Positions 1 to 9,407 are shown, numbered from the stretch's first letter. The stretch is 64,000 nucleotides of DNA from Streptomyces sp. SKN60 (GCF_026236535.1 NZ_JAHTMW010000003.1:124001-188000); one strand, 5' to 3'. The notes: generated by a model from the sequence alone, not told the origin. Translations and numbers: made by a program.

Positions 1-127
1 CGGGCGGCTCGCCCGCTACAAGATCCCGAAATCCCTGGTCCTGGCCGAGGCGCTGCCGCGCACGGCCACCGGAAAGCTGCTCAAGCACGAACTCCGCTCC
101 CGCTACGGGACGGCTGAACTGACGTGA
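1..127 (+). CDS. C-terminal end of an AMP-forming acyl-CoA ligase (partial)
   Basis: Only the last 41 codons are inside the window, in the frame starting at base 2 and ending at TGA 125-127. The peptide contains YKIPKSLV and PRTATGKLLKHELR, the C-terminal A10-type segment of the ANL superfamily. The lysine in the TGK motif normally takes part in adenylate formation. The enzyme class activates a carboxylic acid to its CoA thioester with ATP. The MaoC-type dehydratase that follows, with a start that may overlap this stop, suggests a shared fatty-acyl or aryl-CoA context. The substrate cannot be read from this fragment. Confidence 0.85.
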   Translation, partial: GRLARYKIPKSLVLAEALPRTATGKLLKHELRSRYGTAELT

Positions 128-147
128 ACGACACGAAGGGCACCCCC

Positions 148-606
148 ATGAGCATCACCGTCGACGGCATCGCCGAGCTGAAGGGCCTGGCCGGCTCCGA
201 ACTGGGCACCAGCGACTGGATCGACGTCACCCAGACCCGGATCAACGGCTTCGCGGACGCGACCGGCGACCACCAGTGGATCCATGTGGACGTGGAGCGG
301 GCGAAGGAGGGCCCGTTCGGCGCGCCCATCGCGCACGGCTATCTGACCCTTGCCCTCTTCATCCCGCTGTTCACCGAGCTCCTCGACGTCCGCGGGGTGA
401 CGACGAAGGTCAACTACGGCCTGGACAAGGTCCGTTTCCCGGCCCCGGTCCCGGCGGGCTCCCGGCTCCGGCTCTCCGCCCGCCTCGCCGAGGTCACGGA
501 CGTGCCGGGCGGCGGCGTGCAGATCGCGGTCGACGGCACGATCGAGATCGAGAACGCGCCGAAGCCGGCCTGCGTGCTGCGCAGCCTCTCCCGTTTCTAC
601 GCCTGA
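148..606 (+). CDS. MaoC family enoyl-CoA dehydratase
   Basis: A 152-residue single hot-dog domain protein. The segment FADATGDHQWIHVD followed by PIAHGYLTLALF matches the hydratase-2 signature of MaoC/R-specific enoyl-CoA hydratases, including the catalytic Asp and His. It should hydrate a trans-2-enoyl-CoA to a 3-hydroxyacyl-CoA in the cytoplasm. I chose the ATG at 148 because GAAGGG lies 7 bases upstream. An in-frame GTG at 124 overlapping the ligase stop would add eight unlikely residues. It follows the acyl-CoA ligase directly and is probably co-transcribed. Substrate chain length cannot be judged. Confidence 0.88.
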   Translation: MSITVDGIAELKGLAGSELGTSDWIDVTQTRINGFADATGDHQWIHVDVERAKEGPFGAPIAHGYLTLALFIPLFTELLDVRGVTTKVNYGLDKVRFPAPVPAGSRLRLSARLAEVTDVPGGGVQIAVDGTIEIENAPKPACVLRSLSRFYA

Positions 607-737
607 CCGAGCGCCTACGGCCGCCATCGACCGCCGGACCTGGGAACTTTCCCCCGGGGTCGCACGTTGCGCGGGCGACCTGACCGATCGATGTGTGACA
701 CGACGGCTCCGCCGTCGTCGGGGAGATGTGAGCGACC

Positions 738-1265
738 ATGGCCATGGTGGGCCTGTTCTGGATCACCGAGGGTGACGTGTACGTGGGGGCCAAGCCGACC
801 GGGCACGGGCCCGGGGTGCGGCTGACGCCCGAGGGCGTGGTGGGTCTCGGTGACGGGCAGTCCCAGCTCTGTCCGTGGGAGGACGTCAGCGGTCTCACCG
901 TCGTGGACATCCCCGAGAAGACCCTGATGCGCCAGGTCGGGGTGGTCGGGGACGCGGCCCTGAACGTCGTGGGCGAGCTGGTCCTGCCGGTCTTCGGCCC
1001 ACGGGCGGGCGACGCGCCGCCCCGGCTCACGGTGGAGGTGGCGACGCCGCAGGGCACCCGCTCGCTCTCGGCGTACGTCGCCGCGGCCGCCGGCTACCCG
1101 CAGAGCGAGGTCGACCTCTCGCTCTCGCTCCTGTCCCACCTGACCGAGGGCGCGGCCACCATGGAGACGACCCTGGCCGCGATGGCCGAATGGGGCCGCA
1201 GCCGGGAGGGCGGCACCCCGCGCCGCGCGGAGCGCGAGGCCCTGCTGCAGGAGTGGCTCGGCTGA
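738..1265 (+). CDS. Conserved hypothetical protein, 175 residues
   Basis: I do not recognise a named family. The first 100 residues look like a beta-rich PH/GRAM-like fold (GLFWITEGDVYVG, then PWEDVSGLTVVDIPEKTL), followed by a helical tail ending in REALLQEWLG. There is no signal peptide or membrane helix. The start ATG 738 has GGGGAG upstream; a second in-frame ATG lies at 744. It stands alone between the MaoC gene and a convergent aminotransferase. Codon use is typical of its neighbours, so I take it as a real gene of unknown role. Confidence 0.75.
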   Translation: MAMVGLFWITEGDVYVGAKPTGHGPGVRLTPEGVVGLGDGQSQLCPWEDVSGLTVVDIPEKTLMRQVGVVGDAALNVVGELVLPVFGPRAGDAPPRLTVEVATPQGTRSLSAYVAAAAGYPQSEVDLSLSLLSHLTEGAATMETTLAAMAEWGRSREGGTPRRAEREALLQEWLG

Positions 1266-1287
1266 ACGGGCGGTCGCGCGGCGGGGC

Positions 1288-2460
1288 TCAGCCGCCGTCG
1301 AGCAGCGGCTTCAGGCCCGCCGCGAGGCGCTCGTACTCCTCCGGCCGGTTGTAGATCTGGGCGCTGAGCCGGATGCCGCCGCCCGTGGGCCAGGCCCAGA
1401 CGAGCACCCGGCAGCCGAGGCGGGCCGCGATCTCCTCGCGGAGGGCGGCGGCCTCGGCATGGGTGCGGGCCAGCCCGCGGGGCAGCCGGAGCGAGCGCAT
1501 GGCCAGCTCGGGGCCGTACGGGAGGGGCGTGATGCCCGGGAGGGCGGACAGGAGCTCCGTGCCGTACGCGACGAGTTCGGTGTTGTGGCGGCGGACCGCC
1601 GGCGCGCCGAGCGAGGCGAGCAGGTCGAGGCCCTCGGGTGCGGCGAGCAGGCCGGTGTAGTCGGCGGTGGCGCGGTACTCGACGGCGCGCGGGAAGCCGT
1701 GGGCGTGTTCCCAGGACGGTACGGGCGCGGGGACCCGGGCGCGGTAGGGCGCGGCGACCGCGAGGACGGCGCTGCCGGCCGGCGCGTAGGCCCATTTGTG
1801 CAGGTTGCCGAACCAGAGGTCGGGCTCTCCGGCGAGCGGTCGGGCGAGCATGCCGGGCGCGTGCGCGCCGTCGACGACCGTGCGCACCCCGCGCTCGCGG
1901 AGTGCGGCGACGAGTCCCGGTCCGGCGACGATCCGGGCGGTGGGCGAGCTGATCTGGTCGAGGACGGCCACCGTGGTACGGGGCGTGAGGGCACCGAGCA
2001 CGGCCTCGGCGACCGCTTCCTCGTCCGGGAGTTCCGGGTCGAGGGCGACGGTGGTGACGCGGGCCCGGCGGGCGGCGGCGTCGGTGACGGTGCCGTAGCC
2101 GTGGTCGGTGACCAGGACCTCGTCCTCGGGACGGAGGCCGAGCGCGTCGAGGGCGAGATTGGCGGCCTCGGTGGCGTTGTGGACGAGGGCGATGCCCTCG
2201 GGGTCGGCGTCCAGGTGCGCGGCGATGCGGCGCCGGGCGGCGGCGAGCCGTTCGGGTGCGGAGAGGAAGAAGGCGTCGGGGTCGGCGTCCGCTTCCTCGA
2301 TCAGGCTCCGGCGCGCCGCGGAGACGGGGAGCGGGACGGCGCCGAAGGATCCGTGGTTGAGGTGCGCCACGTCGGGCCCGAGCCGGAACAGCCCGGCGCC
2401 GCCGGGGAACGCGGCGGGCCCGTCCGTACCCCTGCCGTCGGCCGTCTGGTGTGTCGTCAT
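1288..2460 (-). CDS. PLP-dependent class V aminotransferase, isopenicillin-N epimerase-like
   Basis: A 390-residue fold-type I PLP enzyme. Visible marks are HLNHGSFGAVP near the N-terminus, the HNATEAANLAL phosphate-binding segment, VVDGAHAPGM with the pyridine-binding Asp, and NLHKWAYAPAG with the Schiff-base lysine at about residue 222. These features are typical of the class V group that includes isopenicillin N epimerase (CefD) and cysteine desulfurase-like proteins. No beta-lactam genes are nearby, so epimerase activity is not implied. It is probably a monocistronic cytoplasmic amino-acid-modifying enzyme. The start is ATG at 2460. Confidence 0.88.
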   Translation of the reverse strand: MTTHQTADGRGTDGPAAFPGGAGLFRLGPDVAHLNHGSFGAVPLPVSAARRSLIEEADADPDAFFLSAPERLAAARRRIAAHLDADPEGIALVHNATEAANLALDALGLRPEDEVLVTDHGYGTVTDAAARRARVTTVALDPELPDEEAVAEAVLGALTPRTTVAVLDQISSPTARIVAGPGLVAALRERGVRTVVDGAHAPGMLARPLAGEPDLWFGNLHKWAYAPAGSAVLAVAAPYRARVPAPVPSWEHAHGFPRAVEYRATADYTGLLAAPEGLDLLASLGAPAVRRHNTELVAYGTELLSALPGITPLPYGPELAMRSLRLPRGLARTHAEAAALREEIAARLGCRVLVWAWPTGGGIRLSAQIYNRPEEYERLAAGLKPLLDGG

Positions 2461-2575
2461 GGCCCCGCTCCCCCTGTTCCTGTCTGCGCCGGTCTCGGTC
2501 TCGGAGTATGCCCGACCGCGCCGTGGCCGGGACCCCGGATGTGGTCCCGGCCGGCGGCGTCGGCCGCGGCGCGGC

Positions 2576-4432
2576 TCAGCCGGACACGTCGGCCCCGGCG
2601 ACCGGCGCGTCGTCGAGGAAGCCGCCCGACTGGTGCTGCCAGAGCTTGGCGTACGGGCCTTCCGCGTCGAGGAGTTGCTGATGCGTGCCCTGTTCGACGA
2701 CCCGGCCCCGGTCGAGCACGACCAGCCGGTCCATGCCGGCGACCGTACTGAGCCGGTGCGCCACGACCAGGGCGGTGCGGCCCTCCATGAGACGCCACAG
2801 GGCGTCCTGGACGAGGATCTCGCTCTCCGAGTCGAGGGCGCTGGTCGCCTCGTCGAGGAGCAGGATCGGCGCGTCGCGGAGAATGGCCCGGGCGAGGGCG
2901 ACCCGCTGGCGCTGGCCGCCGGAGAGCTTCACGCCGCGCTCGCCGACCATGGTGTCGAAGCCGTCGGGCAGCGCGTCGGCGAACTCGGTGACGTGCGCCG
3001 CCTCCGCCGCCCGCCGGATCTCGGCCTCGGTGGCCTCCGGGCGGGCGAAGGCGATGTTCTCGCGCAACGTGCGGTGGAACATGGCGGGTTCCTGCGGCAC
3101 GTACGCGATGAGGCCGCGCAGGTCGGACTGGCTCATCCGGCTGATGTCCTGTCCGGCGACGAGGATCCGGCCCGCGTCGACGTCCGTCATGCGGAGCAGC
3201 AGCCTGGTGAGGGTGGTCTTGCCGCCGCCGGAGCGCCCGACCAGACCGATCTTCGTGCCCGCGGGCACGTCGAGGTCGAGGTCCTCGAAGAGCGGCTTGG
3301 CGTCGCCGCGGCCGCCGCCGTGGGTGAAGGTGACCCGCTCGAACCGTACGTCGCCGGTCCGGGAGCGCAGTGGTTCGGGGCGCTCCGGGTCGACGACGGT
3401 CGGCGGGGCGAGCAGCAGTTCGGTGAACTGCGCCGCCTCGGTCATGGAGCTTTCGAGCCGCCGGTAGATCTGGTTGAACTCGAACATGATGCGGGTCGCG
3501 TTGGAGTAGTACGTGAAGGCGACGATGACCGCCTCGACGCCGTGCTGCCCGGCGCCGAGGAGGAGCGCCACGACGAGCCCGAGGACGTTGGTGAGCACCG
3601 ACATGGGTGCGACGACGGTGTCGATGCGGAGGTTGCCGTAGTCCCAGGAGCGGAGCGTGAGGCGGCGCGACTCGGCGACGCGGGTGCGGTGTTCGGCCGC
3701 CTCGCGGTCCTCGGCGGCGAAGGCCCGTACGGTGTCCATGTTCGTCAGGCTGTCGGCGACATGGCCGGAGACCCGGGCGATGGCCTCCTCGCGCTGGGCG
3801 ACGAGTTTCTGCCGGCGCCGGACGAGCGGCACCACGCAGCAGGCGGTGATCGCGATCATCAGGAGCAGTCCGGCGACGAGCAGCGGCTCGTACTGCCACA
3901 GCACGACGGACGCGAACAGCAGCGGTACGAAGCTGCCCATGACGTTGAAGGTGAGGGTGTCGACGAACTCCTCGAAGCGGGAGGCGAAGCTCAGCACCCG
4001 CTTGGTGAGGGATCCGGCGAAGTTGTCGTGGAAGAACGCCGCGTCCTTGGCGAAGAGTTCGTCCATGCCGATGACGTAGAGGCGCTCGATGCCGAGGGCG
4101 TCGAGCCGGTTGAGGCAGTGCAGTCCGAGCCGCCAGAGCCCCTCGGAGAGGAGGAGGACGGCGCCGAAGCCGATGACGTACGGCAGCATGCTGTCGAGGT
4201 GGGTGATGTCGTCGCCCTCGCCGTGTCCGTCTCCGTTTCCGGCGATCCGGCCGACGAGCTTGGCGACGATGAGCGGTGCGAGGTAGGCGATGCCGATGTT
4301 TCCCAGCGCCGGGAGCAGCATCGCGGGGACGGTCACCCGGCGGAGCCGGGCCAGCTCCCTTCCGTAGTAGCGGAGTGCGAGGAGCACCGGGCCTCGGCCC
4401 GGCGAACCTTTGTGTGATTCAGGCGAATCCAT
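2576..4432 (-). CDS. ABC exporter, fused membrane and ATPase domains
   Basis: About 618 residues from the chosen start. The N-terminal half has about six hydrophobic segments of an ABC transporter type 1 membrane domain. The C-terminal half has Walker A (GRSGGGKTTL), a Q-loop (YVPQEPAMF), the LSGGQRQRVALARA signature, Walker B (ILLLDEATSALD) and the H-loop (VVAHRLS), so it is a complete half-transporter expected to dimerise. I chose ATG 4432 because an AGGG lies about 6 bases upstream. In-frame starts at 4459 and 4543 would add residues without a good ribosome-binding site. It is divergent from an iron-box gene, so iron control and siderophore export are possible but not shown. Confidence 0.87.
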   Translation of the reverse strand: MDSPESHKGSPGRGPVLLALRYYGRELARLRRVTVPAMLLPALGNIGIAYLAPLIVAKLVGRIAGNGDGHGEGDDITHLDSMLPYVIGFGAVLLLSEGLWRLGLHCLNRLDALGIERLYVIGMDELFAKDAAFFHDNFAGSLTKRVLSFASRFEEFVDTLTFNVMGSFVPLLFASVVLWQYEPLLVAGLLLMIAITACCVVPLVRRRQKLVAQREEAIARVSGHVADSLTNMDTVRAFAAEDREAAEHRTRVAESRRLTLRSWDYGNLRIDTVVAPMSVLTNVLGLVVALLLGAGQHGVEAVIVAFTYYSNATRIMFEFNQIYRRLESSMTEAAQFTELLLAPPTVVDPERPEPLRSRTGDVRFERVTFTHGGGRGDAKPLFEDLDLDVPAGTKIGLVGRSGGGKTTLTRLLLRMTDVDAGRILVAGQDISRMSQSDLRGLIAYVPQEPAMFHRTLRENIAFARPEATEAEIRRAAEAAHVTEFADALPDGFDTMVGERGVKLSGGQRQRVALARAILRDAPILLLDEATSALDSESEILVQDALWRLMEGRTALVVAHRLSTVAGMDRLVVLDRGRVVEQGTHQQLLDAEGPYAKLWQHQSGGFLDDAPVAGADVSG

Positions 4433-4556
4433 ACCAACCCTGCTTTGTCGGACCCCCATGGAGTTGGCAGTGTCCCGCGCTCGACTCGGCGTCGTCCAAG
4501 CGTTTTTCGGGACCTTCGGCGCCCCGGGTTCCGTCGACACCACCTCGAAGGGTAGG

Positions 4557-4575
4557 TTAGGTTAGGCAAACCTAA
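4557..4575. promoter_or_regulatory. Iron box (DmdR/IdeR/DtxR operator)
   Basis: TTAGGTTAGGCAAACCTAA matches the actinobacterial iron-box consensus TWAGGTWAGSCTWACCTWA at all but the central position region. It sits 15 bases before the DUF2470 start codon and about 125 bases upstream of the divergent ABC exporter start. Repression by Fe(II)-loaded DmdR of at least the rightward gene is expected. Confidence 0.9.
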
Positions 4576-4590
4576 GTTTGGAGATCACGC

Positions 4591-5301
4591 ATGCAGCCCC
4601 ACACCGCCTCCGAGCCCACCCCCGCCGAGCGGCTGCGGTCGATCATCGCGGCCGCGCACTCCATGACCGTGGTGACCGACGGCCGCCCCGAGGAGGTCCA
4701 CGGCCTCGACGGCGACGACCCGTTGGGCCGCATCCACCTGCACGATCCGGCCGAGCCCGACGTCCACGCCGCCCCGGGAGACGGGCATGCCCCGCGGATC
4801 CCGATCCGCCTGGAGCTCACGGACGTCTCCCCCGCGCCGGTACGGGAGCGGGTGCGCGCCCGGGTCACGCTCTCGGGCCTGGTGGCCGCCCCGTACCGCG
4901 CGGACGCCGGCGAGAGCATGTGCATGGAACTGGGGCAGGCGGTGCTCCAGGACGCGTGCGGGCGCACGTATGTGACACCGGCGCAGCTCCAGGAGGCGGC
5001 GGTCGACCCGCTGGCGACGTGCGAGGCCGCGATGCTGCACCACCTGGTGGCGGACCACCCGGAGCTCGTCCCGCTGCTGCTGCGGCTCGTCGCGCCGGGG
5101 GCCAAGCGGGGTCTGGTGCGGGCGCTGCCGCTCGCCATGGACCGCTACGGGCTCACCCTGCGGCTCGAACGGCGGATTGGGCACGAGGACGTACGGCTGC
5201 CCTTCCCGACCCCGATGACCGAGGTCGACCAGGCCGGGCTGCAGATCCACGCCCTGCTGACCGCGGCCCGGCGCTGCTCGCACCACCGGCTGCCGGCCTG
5301 A
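4591..5301 (+). CDS. DUF2470 domain protein under iron control
   Basis: A 236-residue soluble protein. The C-terminal part (ATCEAAMLHHLVADHPEL, then MDRYGLTLRLERRIGHEDVRLPF) is typical of DUF2470. That domain also forms the C-terminal part of HugZ-type heme-degrading proteins. The N-terminal half (AHSMTVVTDGRPEEVHG) resembles the FMN-binding split-barrel region seen in such proteins. GGAG lies 7 bases before the ATG. The iron box overlapping its promoter predicts expression under iron limitation, compatible with a role in heme or iron handling. No catalytic residue can be named with certainty. Confidence 0.82.
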   Translation: MQPHTASEPTPAERLRSIIAAAHSMTVVTDGRPEEVHGLDGDDPLGRIHLHDPAEPDVHAAPGDGHAPRIPIRLELTDVSPAPVRERVRARVTLSGLVAAPYRADAGESMCMELGQAVLQDACGRTYVTPAQLQEAAVDPLATCEAAMLHHLVADHPELVPLLLRLVAPGAKRGLVRALPLAMDRYGLTLRLERRIGHEDVRLPFPTPMTEVDQAGLQIHALLTAARRCSHHRLPA

Positions 5302-5316
5302 GCGGCCGGCAGCCGG
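5286..5316. terminator. Intrinsic terminator hairpin between convergent genes
   Basis: A perfect 13-bp stem (CCGGCTGCCGGCC with its complement) around the loop TGAGC. The loop begins with the stop codon of the DUF2470 gene. It lacks a U-tract, as is common in Streptomyces. A 14-base tandem duplication of GCGTCGGCGGTCCC follows at 5327-5354. Confidence 0.75.
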
Positions 5317-5356
5317 TTCCGATGTCGCGTCGGCGGTCCCGCGTCGGCGGTCCCGC

Positions 5357-5812
5357 TCAGCAGGCGTAGTCGATCAGGTCGAACGTGGCGTAGTGGTCGG
5401 CGGTGTAGTAGTCCTCCTGCGAGGCCTGGCCGGTCACGATGCGGCGGGCACCACGGGTGGGGACGCCCGGCGTCTTGACCGTGTACTCGTGGTAGTAGCC
5501 GGCGGTGTGGGCCGGCAGGACGCCCTCGCGGTTCTGGAAGACGACACCGTCCTGCGCGTACGGGAAGGGGCCGCCCGCGTCGATCAGGCGCAGGGTCGTG
5601 TAGGCCTGGGACGGGAGGGCCGAGTAGCAGATGTCGCCGACGCTCGCGGCGGACGCGACCGAGGCGACCGAGGCGACCGACGCGGTGGAGGTCGCGACGG
5701 GGGCGGGGGCGGCGGAGGCGGGGGCGGCGGAGGCGGGGGCGCCGAGGAGGAGGGAGGAGACCAGAGCTGCGGTGATTCCGGCGGCGAGGCCGATTCGTGG
5801 GGGGATTCGCAT
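5357..5812 (-). CDS. Secreted guanyl-specific ribonuclease, RNase Sa family
   Basis: A 151-residue precursor. Residues 1 to about 30 are a Sec signal (positive start MRIPPR, hydrophobic core, AxA cleavage site). A low-complexity linker with repeated VAS units precedes a mature domain closely matching the Streptomyces RNase Sa/N1/T1 group. Recognisable elements are DGVVFQNREGVLP, GYYHEYTV (catalytic Glu), TRGARRIVTG (Arg) and DHYATFDLIDYAC (His and the final Cys of the disulfide). It cleaves extracellular RNA after guanosine. ATG 5812 is chosen because the signal peptide starts there. No barstar-like inhibitor gene is adjacent. Confidence 0.95.
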   Translation of the reverse strand: MRIPPRIGLAAGITAALVSSLLLGAPASAAPASAAPAPVATSTASVASVASVASAASVGDICYSALPSQAYTTLRLIDAGGPFPYAQDGVVFQNREGVLPAHTAGYYHEYTVKTPGVPTRGARRIVTGQASQEDYYTADHYATFDLIDYAC

Positions 5813-6046
5813 GACGGCGATGCTGACGCGCGTAGACCCGGGCTGGGAAGCCCAACTGGCTTCAATTCCCCGGACGTTCACCACAGGTCCACGCCGGCCA
5901 CGGAACGTCCGCGCATGCCACCCGGACGTCACCGGACGCGGATGTGCGGTGGATCACTCGGGGCGGGCCGGTGTCCGCGCCTACGATGCCTGAGGGGTAC
6001 ACGTATCGCGTGTCCCGTGCCCCGCCGCACCCGAGGAGACGGATCC

Positions 6047-6865
6047 GTGAGCACCGCCCATGTCGCGCGCGAGAGCGACCGCGAGAGCTACTTCGAGCGG
6101 ACCGGCGAGCACCGCTACAAGCCGACGGCGCACGCCGGCGGCGCGTGGAGCGCCGACGAGATGCACTTCAGCCCGCTGGCCGGGCTCGTGGTCCACGCGC
6201 TCGACGAGCACCTCGCGAGGCGGCCGGGCGGCGACGCGGCCCTCGCGCGGATCAGTTACGACATCCTGGGTCGGATCGCGCTCGACGAGTGCGAGGTCAC
6301 GGTGGAGACCGTGCGGCCCGGGCGCACGATCGAACTCCTGGAGGCGACCGTGGTGATCGGCGGGCGCCCGGTGGTGCGCGCCCGCGCGTGGCTGCTCGCC
6401 TCGCAGGACACCTCGGCCGTCGCCGACAGTCCGCACGAGCCGCTGCCCGGCCCCGACGAGCTGGACCCGTGGCGGATGGCGGATGCCTGGCACGGCGGCT
6501 ACATCGCGTCGATCGACGTCCGCCGCACCCCCGCCGCGCGCAAGGGCCGCTCCTCGGCCTGGATCTCCTCCCGCGTCGACCTGGTCGCGGGCGAACCGAG
6601 CAGCGCCCACGCCGCGTACATCGCCCTCGTGGACACGGCCAACGGCATCGCCGTCCAGCAGGACCCGGCCGAATGGATGTTCCCCAACCTCGACCTGACG
6701 ATCCATCTCCACCGCCAACCACACGGCCCCTGGACCGGCCTCGACACCACGGCCACCTTCGGCCCCACCGGCCAGGGCCTCACCAGCACCGTCCTCCACG
6801 ACCTCACCGGCCCGGTCGGCCACGCCACCCAGATCCTCACGGTCCGCCCACAGGCCGGGGCCTGA
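6047..6865 (+). CDS. Acyl-CoA thioesterase family protein (double hot-dog)
   Basis: A 272-residue protein with the layout of TesB/YbgC-like double hot-dog thioesterases. The first half begins YFERTGEHRYKPTAHAGGAW and contains FSPLAGLVVHALDEH. The second half contains AYIALVDTANGIAVQQDP and a final LHDLTGPVGHATQILTV strand. It probably hydrolyses an acyl-CoA, substrate unknown. The GTG start at 6047 has GAGGAG upstream. It is convergent with the ctaD-associated membrane gene. No signal or membrane segment is seen. Confidence 0.8.
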   Translation: MSTAHVARESDRESYFERTGEHRYKPTAHAGGAWSADEMHFSPLAGLVVHALDEHLARRPGGDAALARISYDILGRIALDECEVTVETVRPGRTIELLEATVVIGGRPVVRARAWLLASQDTSAVADSPHEPLPGPDELDPWRMADAWHGGYIASIDVRRTPAARKGRSSAWISSRVDLVAGEPSSAHAAYIALVDTANGIAVQQDPAEWMFPNLDLTIHLHRQPHGPWTGLDTTATFGPTGQGLTSTVLHDLTGPVGHATQILTVRPQAGA

Positions 6866-6901
6866 GCCCCGGGGCCCCGGCCAGGCGATTTCGGAGCGGG
6901 G

Positions 6902-7336
6902 TCAGCCCGTGCGGATGGATGCCAGGGCCGCCGTCAGGGCGGCGCCTGTGGCGAGGCTGGTCGCCAGGGTGGTGGCGAAGACCGTGCGGAGGCGCGGGAA
7001 GTGGGTGGGGGGTGGGGGTGCCGAGAGGGTGGGCCAGTAGGTGGCGGCCTCGCGTTGTTCGGCGCGGTGGTGGTGGGCTGCCCGGAGGCGGAGGGTGAGG
7101 GCCGTGGCCGCGCCGGCCGCCGTGAAGGCGGCCAGGGGGTGGGCGGGGAGGCCGCCGAGCAGGAGGAGGGCGGCGGCCGCCGCGGTGGCCCAGGCGGTGA
7201 CGCAGGCGGCCGCGGCGAGGCGCCGGGAGACCGGCCGGTCGGCGCCCGCCCGCAGGTCGGCGAGGGCGGGCACGTACCAGACGCAGCCGGAGGCGGTCAC
7301 GGCCCCGATGGCGAGGGCGAGGACGGCGCCGCTCAT
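6902..7336 (-). CDS. Small membrane protein coupled to ctaD
   Basis: A 144-residue protein with about four hydrophobic segments ([51 protein letters not shown] and a C-terminal one). Its ATG overlaps the ctaD stop in an ATGA arrangement, so it is translationally coupled to the oxidase subunit. I do not recognise a family. An accessory or assembly role for the oxidase is an inference from coupling only. Confidence 0.72.
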   Translation of the reverse strand: MSGAVLALAIGAVTASGCVWYVPALADLRAGADRPVSRRLAAAACVTAWATAAAAALLLLGGLPAHPLAAFTAAGAATALTLRLRAAHHHRAEQREAATYWPTLSAPPPPTHFPRLRTVFATTLATSLATGAALTAALASIRTG

Positions 7337-9054
7337 GCGCCGCTGCCCGCGGTCTCGTGCGGACGGTTCCGCAGCCGGTCGAGTTCGGCGATCTCCGGGT
7401 GGTGCAGGTCGAAGGCCGGGGACTCGGAGCGGATCCGGGGCAGGACGAGGAAGTTGTGCCGGGGCGGCGGGCAGGAGGTGGCCCATTCCAGCGAACGCCC
7501 ATAGCCCCAGGGGTCGTCGGTGTCGACCTTGACGCCCTCGCGGCCGGTCTTCCAGACGTTGTAGAAGAACGGCAGGAAGGAGAGGCCGAGGAGGAAGGAC
7601 CCGATGGTGGAGATGGTGTTGAGGGCCGTGAAGCCGTCGGCGTCCAGATAGTCGGCGTAGCGCCGCGGCATGCCTTCCGCGCCCAGCCAGTGCTGGACGA
7701 GGAAGGTGGAGTGGAAGCCCACCGTCAGGGTCCAGAAGGTGATCTTGCCGAGGCGTTCGTCGAGCATCTTGCCGGTGAACTTCGGCCACCAGAAGTGGAA
7801 GCCGGCGAACATCGCGTACACCACCGTGCCGAACAGCGTGTAGTGGAAGTGGGCCACGACGAAGTACGAGTCGGAGACGTGGAAGTCCATCGGCGGCGAG
7901 GCCAGGATGACGCCGGTCAGACCGCCGAAGGTGAAGGTCATCAGGAAACCGGTGGCCCAGAGCATCGGTGTCTCGAAGGAGAGCGAGCCCTTCCACATGG
8001 TGCCGATCCAGTTGAAGAACTTCACTCCGGTGGGTACGGCGATGAGGAAGGTCATGAACGAGAAGAAGGGCAGCAACACACCGCCGGTGACATACATGTG
8101 GTGCGCCCACACGGTCACCGACAGACCGGCGATCGCGATGGTCGCCGCCACCAGCCCTATGTAGCCGAACATCGGCTTGCGGCTGAAGACCGGGATGACC
8201 TCGGAGATGATGCCGAAGAACGGCAGCGCCAGGATGTACACCTCCGGATGCCCGAAGAACCAGAACAGGTGCTGCCACAGCAGCGCCCCGCCGTTGGCCG
8301 CGTCGAAGACGTGCGAGCCGAACTTGCGGTCGCATTCCAGGGCGAACAGCGCGGCCGCGAGCACCGGGAAGACCAGGAGCACGAGCAGCGAGGTGAGCAG
8401 CACGTTCCAGGTGAAGATCGGCATCCGGAACATCGTCATGCCGGGCGCGCGCATGCAGATGATGGTGGTGATGAAGTTGACCGCACCGGCGATCGACCCG
8501 AAGCCCGACAGGGCGACGCCCATGATCCACAGGTCGGCGCCGAGGCCCGGCGAGTGGACGGCGTCGGAGAGCGGCGCGTAGAGGAACCAGCCGAAGTCCG
8601 CGGCCCCGCCCGGGGTCAGGAAGCCGCCGGCGGCGATCAGCGAGCCGAAGAGATAGAGCCAGTACGCCAGCATGTTGAGCCGCGGGAAGGCGACGTCGGG
8701 CGCGCCGATCTGGAGCGGCATGATCCAGTTGGCGAAGCCGGTGAACAGCGGCATGGCGAAGAGCAGCAGCATGATCGAGCCGTGCATCGTGAACGCCTGG
8801 TTGAACTGCTCGTTCGACATGATCTGAGTGCCCGGGCGGGCCAGTTCGGCCCGCATCACCAGGGCCATGACACCCCCGATGACGAAGAAGAAGAGCGCCG
8901 AGCAGAGATAGAGCGTCCCGATCTGCTTGTGATCGGTGGTGGTGAGCCAGGAGACCCACGAGGGGCGCCGGGGCGCCTCCTCGCCGGTGGCCGGGTGGTG
9001 GCCCGGGAGCGGCGGCTCCACGGTCCTCACCTGAATGCTGCGTGCCTCGTCCAC
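7333..9054 (-). CDS. ctaD: Cytochrome c oxidase subunit I (aa3-type), extra copy
   Basis: A 573-residue, 12-helix haem-copper oxidase subunit I. Visible metal ligands are FTMHGSIML (low-spin haem His), FFGHPEVYI (CuB His cross-linked to Tyr), [11 protein letters not shown] (two CuB His) and [11 protein letters not shown] (high-spin and low-spin haem His). It reduces O2 in the cytoplasmic membrane. The GTG start 9054 is preceded by AGGAAGG. Subunits II and III are not adjacent, so it is probably a stand-alone second copy using CtaC/CtaE from elsewhere. The divergent promoter region holds OsdR-like palindromes, suggesting induction under oxygen limitation or stress. Confidence 0.95.
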   Translation of the reverse strand: MDEARSIQVRTVEPPLPGHHPATGEEAPRRPSWVSWLTTTDHKQIGTLYLCSALFFFVIGGVMALVMRAELARPGTQIMSNEQFNQAFTMHGSIMLLLFAMPLFTGFANWIMPLQIGAPDVAFPRLNMLAYWLYLFGSLIAAGGFLTPGGAADFGWFLYAPLSDAVHSPGLGADLWIMGVALSGFGSIAGAVNFITTIICMRAPGMTMFRMPIFTWNVLLTSLLVLLVFPVLAAALFALECDRKFGSHVFDAANGGALLWQHLFWFFGHPEVYILALPFFGIISEVIPVFSRKPMFGYIGLVAATIAIAGLSVTVWAHHMYVTGGVLLPFFSFMTFLIAVPTGVKFFNWIGTMWKGSLSFETPMLWATGFLMTFTFGGLTGVILASPPMDFHVSDSYFVVAHFHYTLFGTVVYAMFAGFHFWWPKFTGKMLDERLGKITFWTLTVGFHSTFLVQHWLGAEGMPRRYADYLDADGFTALNTISTIGSFLLGLSFLPFFYNVWKTGREGVKVDTDDPWGYGRSLEWATSCPPPRHNFLVLPRIRSESPAFDLHHPEIAELDRLRNRPHETAGSGA

Positions 9055-9173
9055 TGGACGGCGACCTTCCTTCCGCGGTGCGTGGGACGGCCGGAGGACG
9101 GCCCCACACGGGGGATGGGCGCGGCCCTCCTCCGGCCGCCCCACATGCTCGTCCGCGCGTCGCGGCCGGTGCA

Positions 9174-9221
9174 GGGCCGAACAGTCCCCGGCCCGCCGGC
9201 GCAAGGAGGGCCGAACGGCCC
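9174..9221. promoter_or_regulatory. Tandem DevR/OsdR-like palindromes between ctaD and the histidine kinase
   Basis: Two sites: GGGCCGAACAGTCCC at 9174-9188 and the perfect palindrome-like GGGCCGAACGGCCC at 9208-9221, with centres about 33 bases apart. The 353-base region 9055-9407 holds no gene. The same 14-mer recurs near the response regulator gene, so autoregulation by that regulator is the simplest reading. Confidence 0.65.
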
Positions 9222-9407
9222 CTGCCGGCAGGCCCGGTCCGCTCACGTACGCTGCGGAATCGGAACGAACGACGACGCACCGGGCGGGGCGGGGCGGGCG
9301 GGCTGGAAGCCGGGTGCCGAGGCGGCACGGCCGCCCGCAGCCCACTGCCCGGCCGCCCGACGCCCGAAGCCCACCGCCCGGTACGAGGACGAGAGCCAGC
9401 AGCACCC

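Noticed and set aside
1288..2460. Isopenicillin N epimerase of a beta-lactam pathway
   Set aside because: Only family-level similarity; no ACV synthetase or IPNS genes nearby.
5640..5735. CRISPR or satellite repeat in the GCCTCGGTC/GCGGAGGCG run
   Set aside because: It encodes the Ala/Ser/Val linker of the secreted RNase and lacks spacers.
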